Assembly: GCF_004521915.1 (NCBI RefSeq)
Contig: NZ_SDKD01000011.1
Coordinates: 113,257-177,256 of the forward strand
Direction: 5' to 3'
Length of the DNA: 64,000 nt
Source: Brevibacillus migulae
GTDB taxonomy: Bacteria > Bacillota > Bacilli > Brevibacillales > Brevibacillaceae
The notes below the pieces were generated by a model. It saw nothing but the letters and a program-made list of their open reading frames with translations. It did not search any database and had not been told where the DNA came from. Every line of letters begins with the position of its first letter. Position 1 is the first letter of the stretch. A program made the position numbers and the translations under genes. Shown in pieces: positions 26,562-35,272 of this stretch.

Positions 26562-27746
26562 TTACTTGCGCCAAGCTCCTTCGCTGTAGGTATTGCCGGC
26601 ATCCCAGATCAAATACTCCTCAACGCCCAGATCCCGTCCCGCTTTGATCTGTGCCTGCACCTCGCGCGGTCCGTAAGGGATATGCCCCTTCACCCATCTG
26701 GCGGTAAAATCCTGGTACCACGGGCGTATGATGGCAGGCTGCTGCTGCTTGGCCTTGATCGTCTGATCTTTTTCCTGCGCATCCTGAAGCCCGTGATAAA
26801 TCGTTTCATACGGGCGCGCATCGGGTATCGCCAAGCCATAGGTGCCGTTGGCATAATGGGAGGGATACATCATCGGGGAGACATAGTCCACGCGCGGACT
26901 GACCAGCTCCCATTTTTGCCCGATGCCCATGTCGTCCGAGACCGATGTCACCAGACCGAAAATGTCCGCCGAAATATACACGTTGTAGGGGGCCAGCTCT
27001 TTTCGCGCATAGGCAAGAAAATCAGCGATCACTTGCTGCTTAGCGCGTCCGTTTTGCTGATAAAAGGCAACCTCCTGATCGACCTTCTTTCCATTATCGG
27101 GAAAGCGGACGTAATCAAACTGGATCTCATCGAAGCCTTTCATCGCTGCCTCTTTGGCCAGCGCGATATTGTAGTCCCATACTTCCTTGCGATAAGGATC
27201 GATCCAGACGACCCCTTTTTTGTCAGACCAGACACCGCCTGTCTTTCGCTGCATGGCCCAACCGGTTTTTTTTCCTGCCAAAAAGGGATCCTTGAAGCAG
27301 ACGATTCTGGCGATTGTATAAACATGGTTTTCTTGTAAGGTTTGCATCATTTGATCGATATCAGGGATAAAGCGTGTATGGTCGGAGTTGACTTCCTTTA
27401 CCAGGGGGATACCGGACTGGTAGGTCACTCTTCCCTCATCTTCCTTCATATCGATCACCATCGCGTTCAGCTCGGTATGATTCACCAAATTCAGGAGTTT
27501 TTGAAAATTGCTGTTGCCGGCTGACCAGCCTGTCAAATAGATGCCTTTGGCCTTTACCGGAATTTTGGCATGATCCAATTCCTGGGGAGAGGAAAGAAGC
27601 TCGTCCTCCATCCACTCGACGGCACTGCCATTGCTCGCTGCATGGGCGTGTCCTTGTGCAATGATCTGCGGAGTCATGTCAGCAGCGCCCATTCCCACCA
27701 GCAAGGAGAGGAAAAAAAACAGTAAAGCGATTCCTGTGCGTCTCAT
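26562..27746 (-). CDS. Putative glycoside hydrolase (DUF4015), secreted
   Basis: 394 residues with an N-terminal signal peptide (TGIALLFFFLSLLVGMGAADM). The body is a TIM-barrel-like domain of the DUF4015 group: KAKGIYLTGWSAGN, LNAMVIDMKEDEGRV, IARIVCFKDPFLA, FDEIQFDYVRFPDNG, VYISADIFGLV, DYVSPMMYPSHY. Conserved Asp/Glu at strand ends (DMKED, EIQFDYVRFP) are probable catalytic residues. The substrate is unknown; extracellular polysaccharide or peptidoglycan is plausible. No membrane anchor is visible beyond the signal peptide. Confidence 0.82.
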   Translation of the reverse strand: MRRTGIALLFFFLSLLVGMGAADMTPQIIAQGHAHAASNGSAVEWMEDELLSSPQELDHAKIPVKAKGIYLTGWSAGNSNFQKLLNLVNHTELNAMVIDMKEDEGRVTYQSGIPLVKEVNSDHTRFIPDIDQMMQTLQENHVYTIARIVCFKDPFLAGKKTGWAMQRKTGGVWSDKKGVVWIDPYRKEVWDYNIALAKEAAMKGFDEIQFDYVRFPDNGKKVDQEVAFYQQNGRAKQQVIADFLAYARKELAPYNVYISADIFGLVTSVSDDMGIGQKWELVSPRVDYVSPMMYPSHYANGTYGLAIPDARPYETIYHGLQDAQEKDQTIKAKQQQPAIIRPWYQDFTARWVKGHIPYGPREVQAQIKAGRDLGVEEYLIWDAGNTYSEGAWRK

Positions 27747-27854
27747 ATGCGACGTTGCCTCCTTTTCCGGGCGTTTCTTACTCCTAGTATATCTTTTCGC
27801 TTTCGATTCCTTGACTGAATTGTCGTTCCTCTTTTTGTCTTGGAAATGGGCAAA

Positions 27855-27880
27855 AAGAAAAGGATGGACGCTCCATCCTT
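27855..27880 (-). terminator. Terminator of the HD-GYP-like gene
   Basis: AAGGATGGA pairs with TCCATCCTT around GCG, followed on the minus strand by TTCTTTTT. It overlaps the stop codon. Confidence 0.75.
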
Positions 27881-28955
27881 ACAGGACGCGGGCAATGGAC
27901 AGCTGCCGCGCAGTTTTTAAATCGATGATCTTTCCATTTGATTCAACCATTGGTCGGGTCGGGTGATTCCGGTCATTAAAGATGATTTTGCCGATCGTGC
28001 CATCACTTAGCTCGACAGCCATGCCGACCGAAAACTGGGTAATCCCGTTGACAAAGGTATGCACGATCGTAGGATCAAGCTTTCCAAAGCTATCCTGAAT
28101 CAGCTGCTCCACTACCACATAGGGCGAAGCCGCTTTGCGGTAAATCCTGTCGGAGCACATCGCATGGTACACATCGGCGACCGCGGTGATCTTGCTGTAC
28201 AGGTGCAGCTTGCTTCCGGGCAATCCGAGCGGGTAGCCCGAGCCGTCTTCACGTTCATGATGCTGCAGTGCAGCCAAAGCGACGCCTTCGCTAAGACCCG
28301 TAGAGGCTTTGATCACCTGATAGCCGTATACCGTATGTTTTTTCATCTCTTCAAATTCCTGCTGCGTCAATTTTCCCGGCTTTTGCAGGATTCTTGGATG
28401 TACCTTCGTTTTGCCGACATCGAGCAAAGTGCCCGCAAGCGCGACTTGCATCCATTCCCGCTCCGGTATTTTCATCCACTTGGCGATCATATAGGATAAT
28501 AGTCCTACCACGATGGAATGCGTATACGTATAGCTATCGACATTCGTTGCTTTCGGCAGCGCGAGCAACACATTCGGCTGCTCCTGCGCCAGCTTCAGGA
28601 TAGGTGCAATGACTTCCCTTACTTCCATGACGGGAATATTTTGTCCGCCCTGAACGCGCTGCAGCAAACCTTTTAACGAAAAAATCGCTTTTTCAAATTG
28701 TTGGTGGAAACCTACTGGCTTGCTTTTGACAGGCGTACTTTCCTTCTCCTTGACGGTTTCTTCCTTTTTGGGTTCAGCCGGTGCGGATTCCATCTCCTCC
28801 ACATTCACCTGATCCACGAGAAATGCTTCAAGGAACTCTTTTTCTCTTTCACTCACGGGGGTTCCTTTTGCAAAAAGCAGCCCACCTAACGAAGTGTGAA
28901 CGTCCTCAGCCAGTTTAACTCCGTTCGTCAATCTCTTCACAGCAACTATGGGCAT
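27879..28955 (-). CDS. HD-GYP-like domain protein with altered HD motif
   Basis: 358 residues. An N-terminal ~60-residue segment and a charged linker (EPKKEETVKEKESTPVKSK) precede an HD-GYP-like domain (about 135-330). Active family members hydrolyse cyclic di-GMP at a di-iron site. H146 (YTYTHSIVV), H207, the HH pair in HHEREDGSGYPLG and D261 are kept. The defining HD pair reads L178-D179 (TLLDVGKTKVHP), so the His ligand is missing. DVYHAM replaces the usual DVYDAM. It may therefore be catalytically changed or a c-di-GMP-binding effector. It lies directly downstream of gyrA on the same strand with a terminator between them. Confidence 0.8.
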   Translation of the reverse strand: MPIVAVKRLTNGVKLAEDVHTSLGGLLFAKGTPVSEREKEFLEAFLVDQVNVEEMESAPAEPKKEETVKEKESTPVKSKPVGFHQQFEKAIFSLKGLLQRVQGGQNIPVMEVREVIAPILKLAQEQPNVLLALPKATNVDSYTYTHSIVVGLLSYMIAKWMKIPEREWMQVALAGTLLDVGKTKVHPRILQKPGKLTQQEFEEMKKHTVYGYQVIKASTGLSEGVALAALQHHEREDGSGYPLGLPGSKLHLYSKITAVADVYHAMCSDRIYRKAASPYVVVEQLIQDSFGKLDPTIVHTFVNGITQFSVGMAVELSDGTIGKIIFNDRNHPTRPMVESNGKIIDLKTARQLSIARVL

Positions 28956-29020
28956 AATGTACCTCCCATGATAAAGATTTATCTATTTCCATCATACTTT
29001 CTTCCTATACATGTGACAAG

Positions 29021-29058
29021 AAAAAAGAGCCGATCGTCCAAAACGGACAATCCGGCTC
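29021..29058 (-). terminator. Terminator of gyrA
   Basis: GAGCCG-type arms (29027-29039 and 29045-29058) pair almost fully around GTTTT, and on the minus strand six T follow. Confidence 0.8.
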
Positions 29059-29068
29059 GTCATTCCGC

Positions 29069-31621
29069 TTATTCCTCAGAATCTCCCTCAGCGTCATTGT
29101 CGCTGATGTCCTCCTGATTTTCTGCTGCTGTCTGATCATCAGCCTGACCGTCTTGCTGTACGTCAGTCTCATTGGTATCCGAATCAGAATCCGTATCCGC
29201 TTCCTCTTTATCATGAGGTGCTTTCTCAACGGATACGACTTCTTCATGGTCACCTACACGGATCAGTTTTACCCCTTGTGTGTAGCGTCCCATGACAGAA
29301 ATTCCCTTGATCTCCAGTCGGATAATATTACCCGATGTCGTGATGATCATGAGGTCTTCGGTGTCTTCCACGACTTTCAAGCCTACGACGCGGCCGCTGC
29401 GTTCGGTGACGTTATGTGTTTTAATTCCTTTTCCGCCACGGGATTGAATCCGGTATTCATCGACTGGCGTACGCTTTCCATAGCCCTTCGAAGTTACGAT
29501 CAAGACATCTGCATCCGGCTTGATGACATCCATATCAATCACATCGTCATCCTCGGTGAGTGTAATCCCTCTAACCCCTGTGGCATTACGTCCGATCGTA
29601 CGCACGTCGCTTTCCGGGAAGCGGACGGACATACCGTTCTTCGTTCCCATGATGATCTCTTGATTGCCATCTGTCAGGCGCACGCCGATAAGCTCGTCGT
29701 CTTCACGCAAATTGACCGCGATCAAGCCGCTTTTGCGGATATTCGCAAAGGAGGAGAGCTCTGTCTTTTTGACAACCCCTTTTTTGGTGGCAAAGAACAG
29801 GAAGCTGTCATCCTTGAAATCCCGTACCGGAATGACTGCGTTCACTCGTTCCCCTTTCTCCACCTGAATCAGGTTAATGATCGGCGTACCCTTGGCGGTG
29901 CGGCTCAAATCCGGGATCTCATACGTCCGGAGCAGATAGGATTTCCCTTTGTTGGTAAAGAACATGAGGGAATCATGCGAGCTGGTGATGTACAGATGCT
30001 CGACAAAGTCATCGTCCTTCGTACCGGCACCCATGACACCGCGGCCACCCCGCTTCTGACTGCGGTAAGTGGAGACTGGCAGACGCTTGATGTAGCCGGA
30101 ATGCGTGAGGGTAATCACCACGTCTTCTTCAGGGATCAGATCGAGGTCTTCAATGCTCTCTTCGTCGAAGGTAATGACCGTACGGCGATCGTCGGCAAAG
30201 CGATCCTTGATCTCTGTGATCTCTTCCTTGATGATTGCATAGATTTTGCCTTCATCGGCCAAAATGGCTTTGTATTCCGCGATTTTTGCCATGAGCTCTT
30301 GATACTCGTTTTCGATTTTTTCGCGCTCCAAGCCGGTCAAACGTTGCAGACGCATATCCAAAATCGCTTGAGCCTGCTCGTAGCTGAGCGAGTAGTTGTT
30401 CATCAAACCATCGCGCGCTTCTTCTGTTGTACGGGACGCACGAATCAGGCTGATGATTTCATCGATATGGTCAAGCGCAATGCGCAAGCCTTCCAAAATA
30501 TGTGCGCGCGCTTCCGCCTGTCTCAGATCGTACTCGGTACGTCTGCGGACGATGACGCGCTGATGCTCCAAATAGTAGTAAATCATGTCGCGCAAATTCA
30601 GGACGCGCGGACGATTATCCACGAGAGCCAGCATGTTCACGCCGAACGTGCTTTGCATCTGGGTTTGCTTATACAAATTATTGAGCACGACTTTTGGTAC
30701 GACATCCCTGCGCAGCTCAATCACGATGCGCATTCCTTTGCGGTCCGATTCATCGCGCAGATCGGTGATGCCATCGATCTTTTTCTCGCGAACGAGCTCT
30801 GCAATTTTTTCGACGAGCCGCGCTTTGTTGACTTGATACGGGATCTCGGTCACAATGATACGCGGTTTGCCTTTGTGCTCCTCAATTAAGGTCTTCGCAC
30901 GCATGATAATGGAGCCGCGCCCCGTCTCATACGCTTTGCGGATTCCGCTGTAGCCCAAAATCTCCGCAGCGGTCGGGAAGTCAGGACCTTTGATGATTTT
31001 CATCAGATCTGCTATGGTAATATCCGGATTATCGATCATGGCTGTAACACCATTGATCACTTCACCCAGATTGTGCGGAGGAATGTTGGTTGCCATCCCT
31101 ACCGCAATCCCTGACGAACCATTCACCAACAAGTTCGGGAAACGGGAAGGAAGGACGACCGGCTCTTCCTTGCGCCCGTCATAGTTAGGCACGAAATCTA
31201 CAGTTTCTTTATCGATATCCCGCAAAAGCTCCAGGGCGATCTTGGACATACGGGACTCTGTATAACGCATCGCTGCAGCCGGGTCTCCGTCCACCGAACC
31301 GAAGTTCCCTTGACCCTCCACCAGCAGGTAGCGCATATTGAAATCTTGAGCAAGGCGCACCATCGTATCATAGATCGAAGAGTCACCATGTGGGTGATAA
31401 TTCGCCATAACTTCCCCGACGACGTTTGCCGATTTACGGAACGCCTTATCCGGAGAAAGCCCCATGTCGTGCATCGCATAGAGAACCCGTCGATGCACCG
31501 GTTTGAGACCGTCGCGCACATCTGGCAAAGCCCGGCTGACGATGACGCTCATCGCATAGCTGATGAAAGAGTCTCGCATCTCCTGGCTTATATTAATTTT
31601 TGGAAACGTTTCAGATGCCAT
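29069..31621 (-). CDS. gyrA: DNA gyrase subunit A
   Basis: 850 residues. With GyrB it introduces negative supercoils into DNA. The catalytic Tyr is Y120 in [11 protein letters not shown]. The quinolone-determining segment [12 protein letters not shown] carries Ser81 and Asp85, the usual susceptible residues. Six GyrA-box-type beta-pinwheel blades form the C-terminal domain ([32 protein letters not shown]). The last ~45 residues are very acidic ([15 protein letters not shown]). GGAGG lies 10 nt before the ATG at 31621. In Bacillus gyrA follows gyrB directly; here about 22 kb separates them. Confidence 0.97.
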   Translation of the reverse strand: MASETFPKINISQEMRDSFISYAMSVIVSRALPDVRDGLKPVHRRVLYAMHDMGLSPDKAFRKSANVVGEVMANYHPHGDSSIYDTMVRLAQDFNMRYLLVEGQGNFGSVDGDPAAAMRYTESRMSKIALELLRDIDKETVDFVPNYDGRKEEPVVLPSRFPNLLVNGSSGIAVGMATNIPPHNLGEVINGVTAMIDNPDITIADLMKIIKGPDFPTAAEILGYSGIRKAYETGRGSIIMRAKTLIEEHKGKPRIIVTEIPYQVNKARLVEKIAELVREKKIDGITDLRDESDRKGMRIVIELRRDVVPKVVLNNLYKQTQMQSTFGVNMLALVDNRPRVLNLRDMIYYYLEHQRVIVRRRTEYDLRQAEARAHILEGLRIALDHIDEIISLIRASRTTEEARDGLMNNYSLSYEQAQAILDMRLQRLTGLEREKIENEYQELMAKIAEYKAILADEGKIYAIIKEEITEIKDRFADDRRTVITFDEESIEDLDLIPEEDVVITLTHSGYIKRLPVSTYRSQKRGGRGVMGAGTKDDDFVEHLYITSSHDSLMFFTNKGKSYLLRTYEIPDLSRTAKGTPIINLIQVEKGERVNAVIPVRDFKDDSFLFFATKKGVVKKTELSSFANIRKSGLIAVNLREDDELIGVRLTDGNQEIIMGTKNGMSVRFPESDVRTIGRNATGVRGITLTEDDDVIDMDVIKPDADVLIVTSKGYGKRTPVDEYRIQSRGGKGIKTHNVTERSGRVVGLKVVEDTEDLMIITTSGNIIRLEIKGISVMGRYTQGVKLIRVGDHEEVVSVEKAPHDKEEADTDSDSDTNETDVQQDGQADDQTAAENQEDISDNDAEGDSEE

Positions 31622-31702
31622 AAAGGACAAACCTCCAACTGGTTTTCGCAATACTTCATTATACCATATTTGGCTGCAGTTCGTCCAAAGTGAACAAAGA
31701 TT

Positions 31703-32881
31703 CTAAGAGAGAGCTTCCCGCTCCCGCTGCTTCCCTCTCAGCCTGATAAAGCCCGCCAGGAAAAAGAGCGCGCAGACGGACACAACCGCCCCTAAAACAA
31801 ACGGCAAGGAGCTATGGTAATAGAAGGCAAAGGAACCGACCAGCGGCCCTAAAATGCGCCCCAGGCTGTCCATGGATGAATTGAGCCCGGACGCTGCCCC
31901 TCTGCCAAGGGAAGTATGCTGTGTAATCAACGAAGTAACGCAAGGACGCACCAGCGCATTGCCGATTCCAAAAATGGACAGAAAGATCGTCATGGCTACG
32001 ATGTTGACGGGAATCAGCAACAGCGCGAAGCCCAACGCGGTGACAAGAAAACCGATGCGGATGGTCGCTGGCTCCATCCCTTTTTTGACACGACGAATAT
32101 AACCTCCCTGAACCAAAGCCCCTGCCAGCCCGCACACCGCAAACATCACGCCGATTTCATAAGGCGTCGCCTGCAAATGCTGCATGGCAAAGAACTGGAA
32201 GGTTGCCTCCAGACTGGCCAGCAGGGCAGTCGTAAGAAACGAAAGTATGTACAGGTTTTTTTGCGCTCCGGTAAAATCGCTGGAAAAAGCGGCCCACCTC
32301 GACGTCTTCACGACCGGCTTGCGTTTTTCCGGCGGATTGGATTCCGGCAGCACAAAAATAACCCCGAGCATTACCAAAAACGTGAGGAGCGCGGAAATCC
32401 AGAATGGCAAGAACAGATCGATGCTGCTGACAATCCCGCCAATAGCCGGGCCAAAAATAAAGCCAAGCCCGATCGACATCCCGACAAAGCCCATCATTTT
32501 GGTCCGCTGCTCCTCGGTCGATATATCCGACACATACGCCACCGCGCAGGACATGACCGCCCCCGAAAACAGGCCGCCGATGATGCGGGACAGATACATC
32601 AACAGCAAGTCTCCTTGCGATAAAGCAAAAAGGACGAAGCTGATGGTATAGCCGATCAGTCCGCTAATCATGACCGGTCGCCTGCCGTGTTTGTCAGACA
32701 AGGCTCCCCATATCGGTGAAAGAAAAAACGAAACGATGGAAAACAAGGAAAGCAAAAATCCGAGGTGGAGATTGGATGCGCCCGAGCCTGAAATGATCTC
32801 CGGCATCACCGGAATGACGATCCCAAACCCGACGAACACAATAAAAACGCTGAACATAATCGTGATGATCTGCTTTTTCAT
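31703..32881 (-). CDS. MFS drug-efflux-type transporter (DHA1)
   Basis: About 392 residues, 12 predicted membrane helices. MFS motif A in loop 2-3 reads GALSDKHGRRPVM. The antiporter motif C in helix 5 reads GLGFIFGPAIGG, marking a proton-coupled exporter of the Bmr/Blt/TetA type. The substrate cannot be predicted. The start at ATG 32881 is preferred because AAGGAG occurs upstream, although 13 nt away; ATG 32932 is in frame with no ribosome site. It is the first gene of the accessory block between gyrA and gyrB. Confidence 0.85.
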   Translation of the reverse strand: MKKQIITIMFSVFIVFVGFGIVIPVMPEIISGSGASNLHLGFLLSLFSIVSFFLSPIWGALSDKHGRRPVMISGLIGYTISFVLFALSQGDLLLMYLSRIIGGLFSGAVMSCAVAYVSDISTEEQRTKMMGFVGMSIGLGFIFGPAIGGIVSSIDLFLPFWISALLTFLVMLGVIFVLPESNPPEKRKPVVKTSRWAAFSSDFTGAQKNLYILSFLTTALLASLEATFQFFAMQHLQATPYEIGVMFAVCGLAGALVQGGYIRRVKKGMEPATIRIGFLVTALGFALLLIPVNIVAMTIFLSIFGIGNALVRPCVTSLITQHTSLGRGAASGLNSSMDSLGRILGPLVGSFAFYYHSSLPFVLGAVVSVCALFFLAGFIRLRGKQREREALS

Positions 32882-33026
32882 GGGTACCGTTAAACTCCTT
32901 TTCTCGTTCTCTAAATTGGAAACAGTCTCCATCCATTCTATTTATCTTATCACGTACTTTCATCGATCAGCTAACGTGCTTCGTGGCAATTATGGGAATC
33001 CGCAAGGGACTACCTTCAGATTTACC

Positions 33027-33057
33027 AAAAAAAGAGACATGCAGTCACTTCTGCATG
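33027..33057 (-). terminator. Terminator of the nitroreductase gene
   Basis: CATGCAG and CTGCATG pair around a 6-nt loop; on the minus strand TCTCTTTTTTT follows. Confidence 0.8.
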
Positions 33058-33077
33058 CCTCCTTCAAAACGAAATGC

Positions 33078-33686
33078 TTATTTGAAAACTTTCACACGCT
33101 CATCAAGCGGTTTGAATTGCTTTTCGCCTGCCGGTGCTGCCGGTTTGCCAAAAGGCATTTGTGCGCGCAGCTTCCAGCTGTCTGGAATGTTCCATTCTTT
33201 TTTCACTGCATCGTCAATCAATGGGTTATAGTGCTGCAATGTCGCGCCAAAGCCTTCCAGCTCCAGTGCTGTCCAGACAACAAACTGCAGCATGCCGGAA
33301 GATTGCTCGGACCATACCGGGAAGTTGTCGGCATAAAGCGCAAATTGCTCTTGCAAGCCTTTCACGACATCTTGGTCTTCAAAGAAAAGCACCGTACCAT
33401 AGCCGCTGCCAAACGCATTCATTTTTTCCTCGGTGGAAGCGAATTGATCGGCTGGAACGATTTTGCGCAAGGTTTCTTTCGTGATGTTCCACAGCTTATC
33501 GGACTGCTCATTCAGCAATACGACAACGCGTCCGCTTTGCGAGTTGAAGGAGGTCGGCGTATGCTTGACAGCATGCTCGATCACTTCTTGAATTCTCTCG
33601 TCGGATACAACCTGTTCCTTGCTAATGGCGTAAATCGAACGTCTTCCTTCTACTGCTGCATAGAAATCTTTGGACACAGTAATCAT
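33078..33686 (-). CDS. Nitroreductase family oxidoreductase (HBN1/CinD-like)
   Basis: 202 residues, FMN-dependent. Start-region RRSIYAIS and KHTPTSFNSQSGRVVVLL bind the FMN phosphate. The central GSGYGTVLFFEDQDVV and the C-terminal MPFGKPAAPAGEKQFKPLDERVKVF are characteristic of the short nitroreductase subgroup that includes yeast HBN1 and CinD. Likely role: reduction of nitro or quinone compounds under thiol or electrophile stress. The upstream region contains a strong dyad with internal direct repeats. The nearby azoreductase is a functionally matched partner. Confidence 0.85.
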   Translation of the reverse strand: MITVSKDFYAAVEGRRSIYAISKEQVVSDERIQEVIEHAVKHTPTSFNSQSGRVVVLLNEQSDKLWNITKETLRKIVPADQFASTEEKMNAFGSGYGTVLFFEDQDVVKGLQEQFALYADNFPVWSEQSSGMLQFVVWTALELEGFGATLQHYNPLIDDAVKKEWNIPDSWKLRAQMPFGKPAAPAGEKQFKPLDERVKVFK

Positions 33687-33738
33687 TCCTTCCCAATCTT
33701 GTTTTGTATCGTGAGTGCGACAATGATGTTAGTCGTTT

Positions 33739-33769
33739 ACTTACTTTATGTTATTTACTTTATGTAAGT
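33739..33769. promoter_or_regulatory. Dyad with internal direct repeats upstream of the nitroreductase gene
   Basis: ACTTAC (33739-33744) and GTAAGT (33764-33769) form a dyad. Inside, TTACTTTATGT occurs twice (33741 and 33755). It resembles operators of MarR/DUF24 redox repressors such as YodB, which control nitroreductase and azoreductase genes. No such regulator is adjacent. Confidence 0.4.
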
Positions 33770-33875
33770 TATAATAATCGCTGCTGCTAACTTTTGTCAA
33801 GCGACTTCAATCTCCCGTTTTCGGGAAAAATAAATTCGTTACTCTCACTTCCAAAACTCTGCTGGGGGGATCGAG

Positions 33876-34022
33876 TTGCGCAAGTATAAATGCTATTACT
33901 GTGAACATGACTCGGAAAGCGCTCATCAGATCACCTTTTTCCAAGGGACCCAAGAGCGTACTGAGCTGCTCTGCGATACTTGCTATGCCGATTGGATTGA
34001 ATCCTTGAAGAGTGAACCCTGA
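33876..34022 (+). CDS. Small zinc-ribbon-like protein (48 aa)
   Basis: Encodes a 48-residue protein with CYYC near the start and CDTC at residues 33-36, four cysteines spaced as a zinc ribbon. It ends YADWIESLKSEP. The start is TTG 33876 with a GGGGG run five bases upstream. It is followed 11 nt later by a good terminator. No family can be named; a nucleic-acid or protein-binding zinc knuckle is plausible. The complete ORF, ribosome site and terminator make a real gene likely. Confidence 0.6.
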   Translation: MRKYKCYYCEHDSESAHQITFFQGTQERTELLCDTCYADWIESLKSEP

Positions 34023-34033
34023 GGGTAACTTAC

Positions 34034-34070
34034 GACCCGTCCGGCCGGTGACCTATTGCCGGATGGGTTC
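34034..34070 (+). terminator. Hairpin after the small zinc-ribbon gene
   Basis: GACCCGTCCGGC and GCCGGATGGGTTC pair across a 12-nt loop; the T run is short. Confidence 0.55.
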
Positions 34071-34080
34071 ATCTCCATCG

Positions 34081-34368
34081 TTACTGCACCAGAAAGACAA
34101 TCTCTTCCGTTTCTTTGCGAAATTGTACGGTCAAGTCCATTCCGTTTAAATACCACAGATCCTCGCTCTCGATATAAAACGTTATGCCCTCTACTACCGT
34201 GGAGATTCCGATTTCTCTGGGTGTTTCTTTGGATATCCCCATGGAATACGAATCCTGGACCGTGCTGCTTCCCCCGTAACGGGCAAAGAAGCGAATCTGG
34301 TCTCCTGGGGTAAAACCCCATTCCTCTTTGAACCAAGCAAGCGCGTCCGAAGCTATGGTCATTTTCAT
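34081..34368 (-). CDS. HesB/YneR-like iron-sulfur-fold protein lacking cysteines
   Basis: 95 residues. The fold pattern MKMTIASDALAWFKEEWGF, GDQIRFFARYGG, GISTVVEGITFYIESEDLWYLNG is that of the HesB/YneR group, relatives of IscA. The three cysteines with which IscA binds iron-sulfur clusters are absent; the protein has no cysteine. It therefore cannot be a classical Fe-S carrier. AGGAG lies before the ATG at 34368; the ORF continues to 34410. Function of this branch is not established. Confidence 0.75.
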   Translation of the reverse strand: MKMTIASDALAWFKEEWGFTPGDQIRFFARYGGSSTVQDSYSMGISKETPREIGISTVVEGITFYIESEDLWYLNGMDLTVQFRKETEEIVFLVQ

Positions 34369-34433
34369 CGCCGTAAATCTCCTTTGCCATTTTCGTTCTT
34401 TTGGTAACAAAGCTTTTTAAAAAATCCTACATC

Positions 34434-34463
34434 AAAAAAGGAAGGCATAAGGCCTTCCTTTTC
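34434..34463 (-). terminator. Terminator of the azoreductase gene
   Basis: AAGGAAGGC and GCCTTCCTT form a perfect stem; the minus strand continues with TTTTTT. Confidence 0.85.
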
Positions 34464-34470
34464 GTTCTTC

Positions 34471-35097
34471 TTAGAAGTTTTCCGCTGTTTTTACCGCTTT
34501 ATCCACGCCGGCTTGGATGATCTCTTCCGCACGGTCAGGGAATTGGTTATGTCCTTCGATGATCACGGAGGTAATGTCTTTCACGCCGAAGAAGCTCATG
34601 ATGTTTGTCACGTAGTTAACAGCCATCTCAGCAGCTGCTGCTGGGCCTTCGGAGTAAACGCCGCCTCGTGCGTTGAGGATCGCTACTTTTTTATCAGTCA
34701 AGAGCCCTACAGGACCTTCAGGCGTATAACGGAATACTTTGCCTGCTTGATTCAAATAATCGATGTAAGTGTGGAGAACAGCTGGAACCGTCATATTCCA
34801 CAGTGGGAAACCGAAAACAACCTTGTCAGCTGCAAGGAATTGATCCAAATATTTGTTTGCGGTATCGGACGCTTTTTGCTCTTCTGGAGTCTGCTCAATG
34901 CCTCTAGCGGACTTGAAAATGCCGGTAATCATGTTATTGTCCAGATAAGGCAGGTTTTCCGCATACAGATCGAGCTCGATCACGGTATCTTGCGGATGCG
35001 TTTCTTTGTAAGTAGCGAGAAAAGCTTCATAGAGTCTCACAGAAACCGCTTGATCCGCTGGACGGTTGTTTGCTTTGACGAAAAGTACTGTAGCCAT
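34471..35097 (-). CDS. azoR: FMN-dependent NADH azoreductase
   Basis: 208 residues, flavodoxin-like fold. It reduces azo bonds and quinones with two electrons, protecting against electrophiles. Typical segments: VLFVKANNRPADQAVSVRLYEAF (FMN phosphate), FGFPLWNMTVPAVLHTYIDYLNQAGKVF, and ARGGVYSEGPA near the flavin ring. GGAGAGG is upstream of the ATG. It is a single gene with its own terminator. A 23-bp palindrome lies 124 nt upstream, between it and bdbD. Confidence 0.93.
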   Translation of the reverse strand: MATVLFVKANNRPADQAVSVRLYEAFLATYKETHPQDTVIELDLYAENLPYLDNNMITGIFKSARGIEQTPEEQKASDTANKYLDQFLAADKVVFGFPLWNMTVPAVLHTYIDYLNQAGKVFRYTPEGPVGLLTDKKVAILNARGGVYSEGPAAAAEMAVNYVTNIMSFFGVKDITSVIIEGHNQFPDRAEEIIQAGVDKAVKTAENF

Positions 35098-35220
35098 ATT
35101 TTCCTCTCCTTCTTGTTGGGAAACTTATGTCTCTCTCAACTTTGTGTTAGTATTTTTTTGATGGACGATTGTGTCTTTTATCGGAACAATCGCAGCATCG
35201 TCTATAAATCAGCAGTATAT

Positions 35221-35243
35221 TAAACTATACTTATTATAGTTTA
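35221..35243. promoter_or_regulatory. Perfect palindrome between azoR and bdbD
   Basis: TAAACTATA and TATAGTTTA flank CTTAT. It lies 30 nt before bdbD and overlaps a TATAGT -10-like sequence, so it could be an operator for bdbDC, azoR or both. Confidence 0.45.
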
Positions 35244-35272
35244 TATCATTTTGATAGAGGTGATGTCCAGTC

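Noticed and set aside
29153..30889. 578-codon plus-strand ORF opposite gyrA
   Set aside because: Antisense to gyrA; product rich in Asp, Phe and Ile, with no ribosome site.
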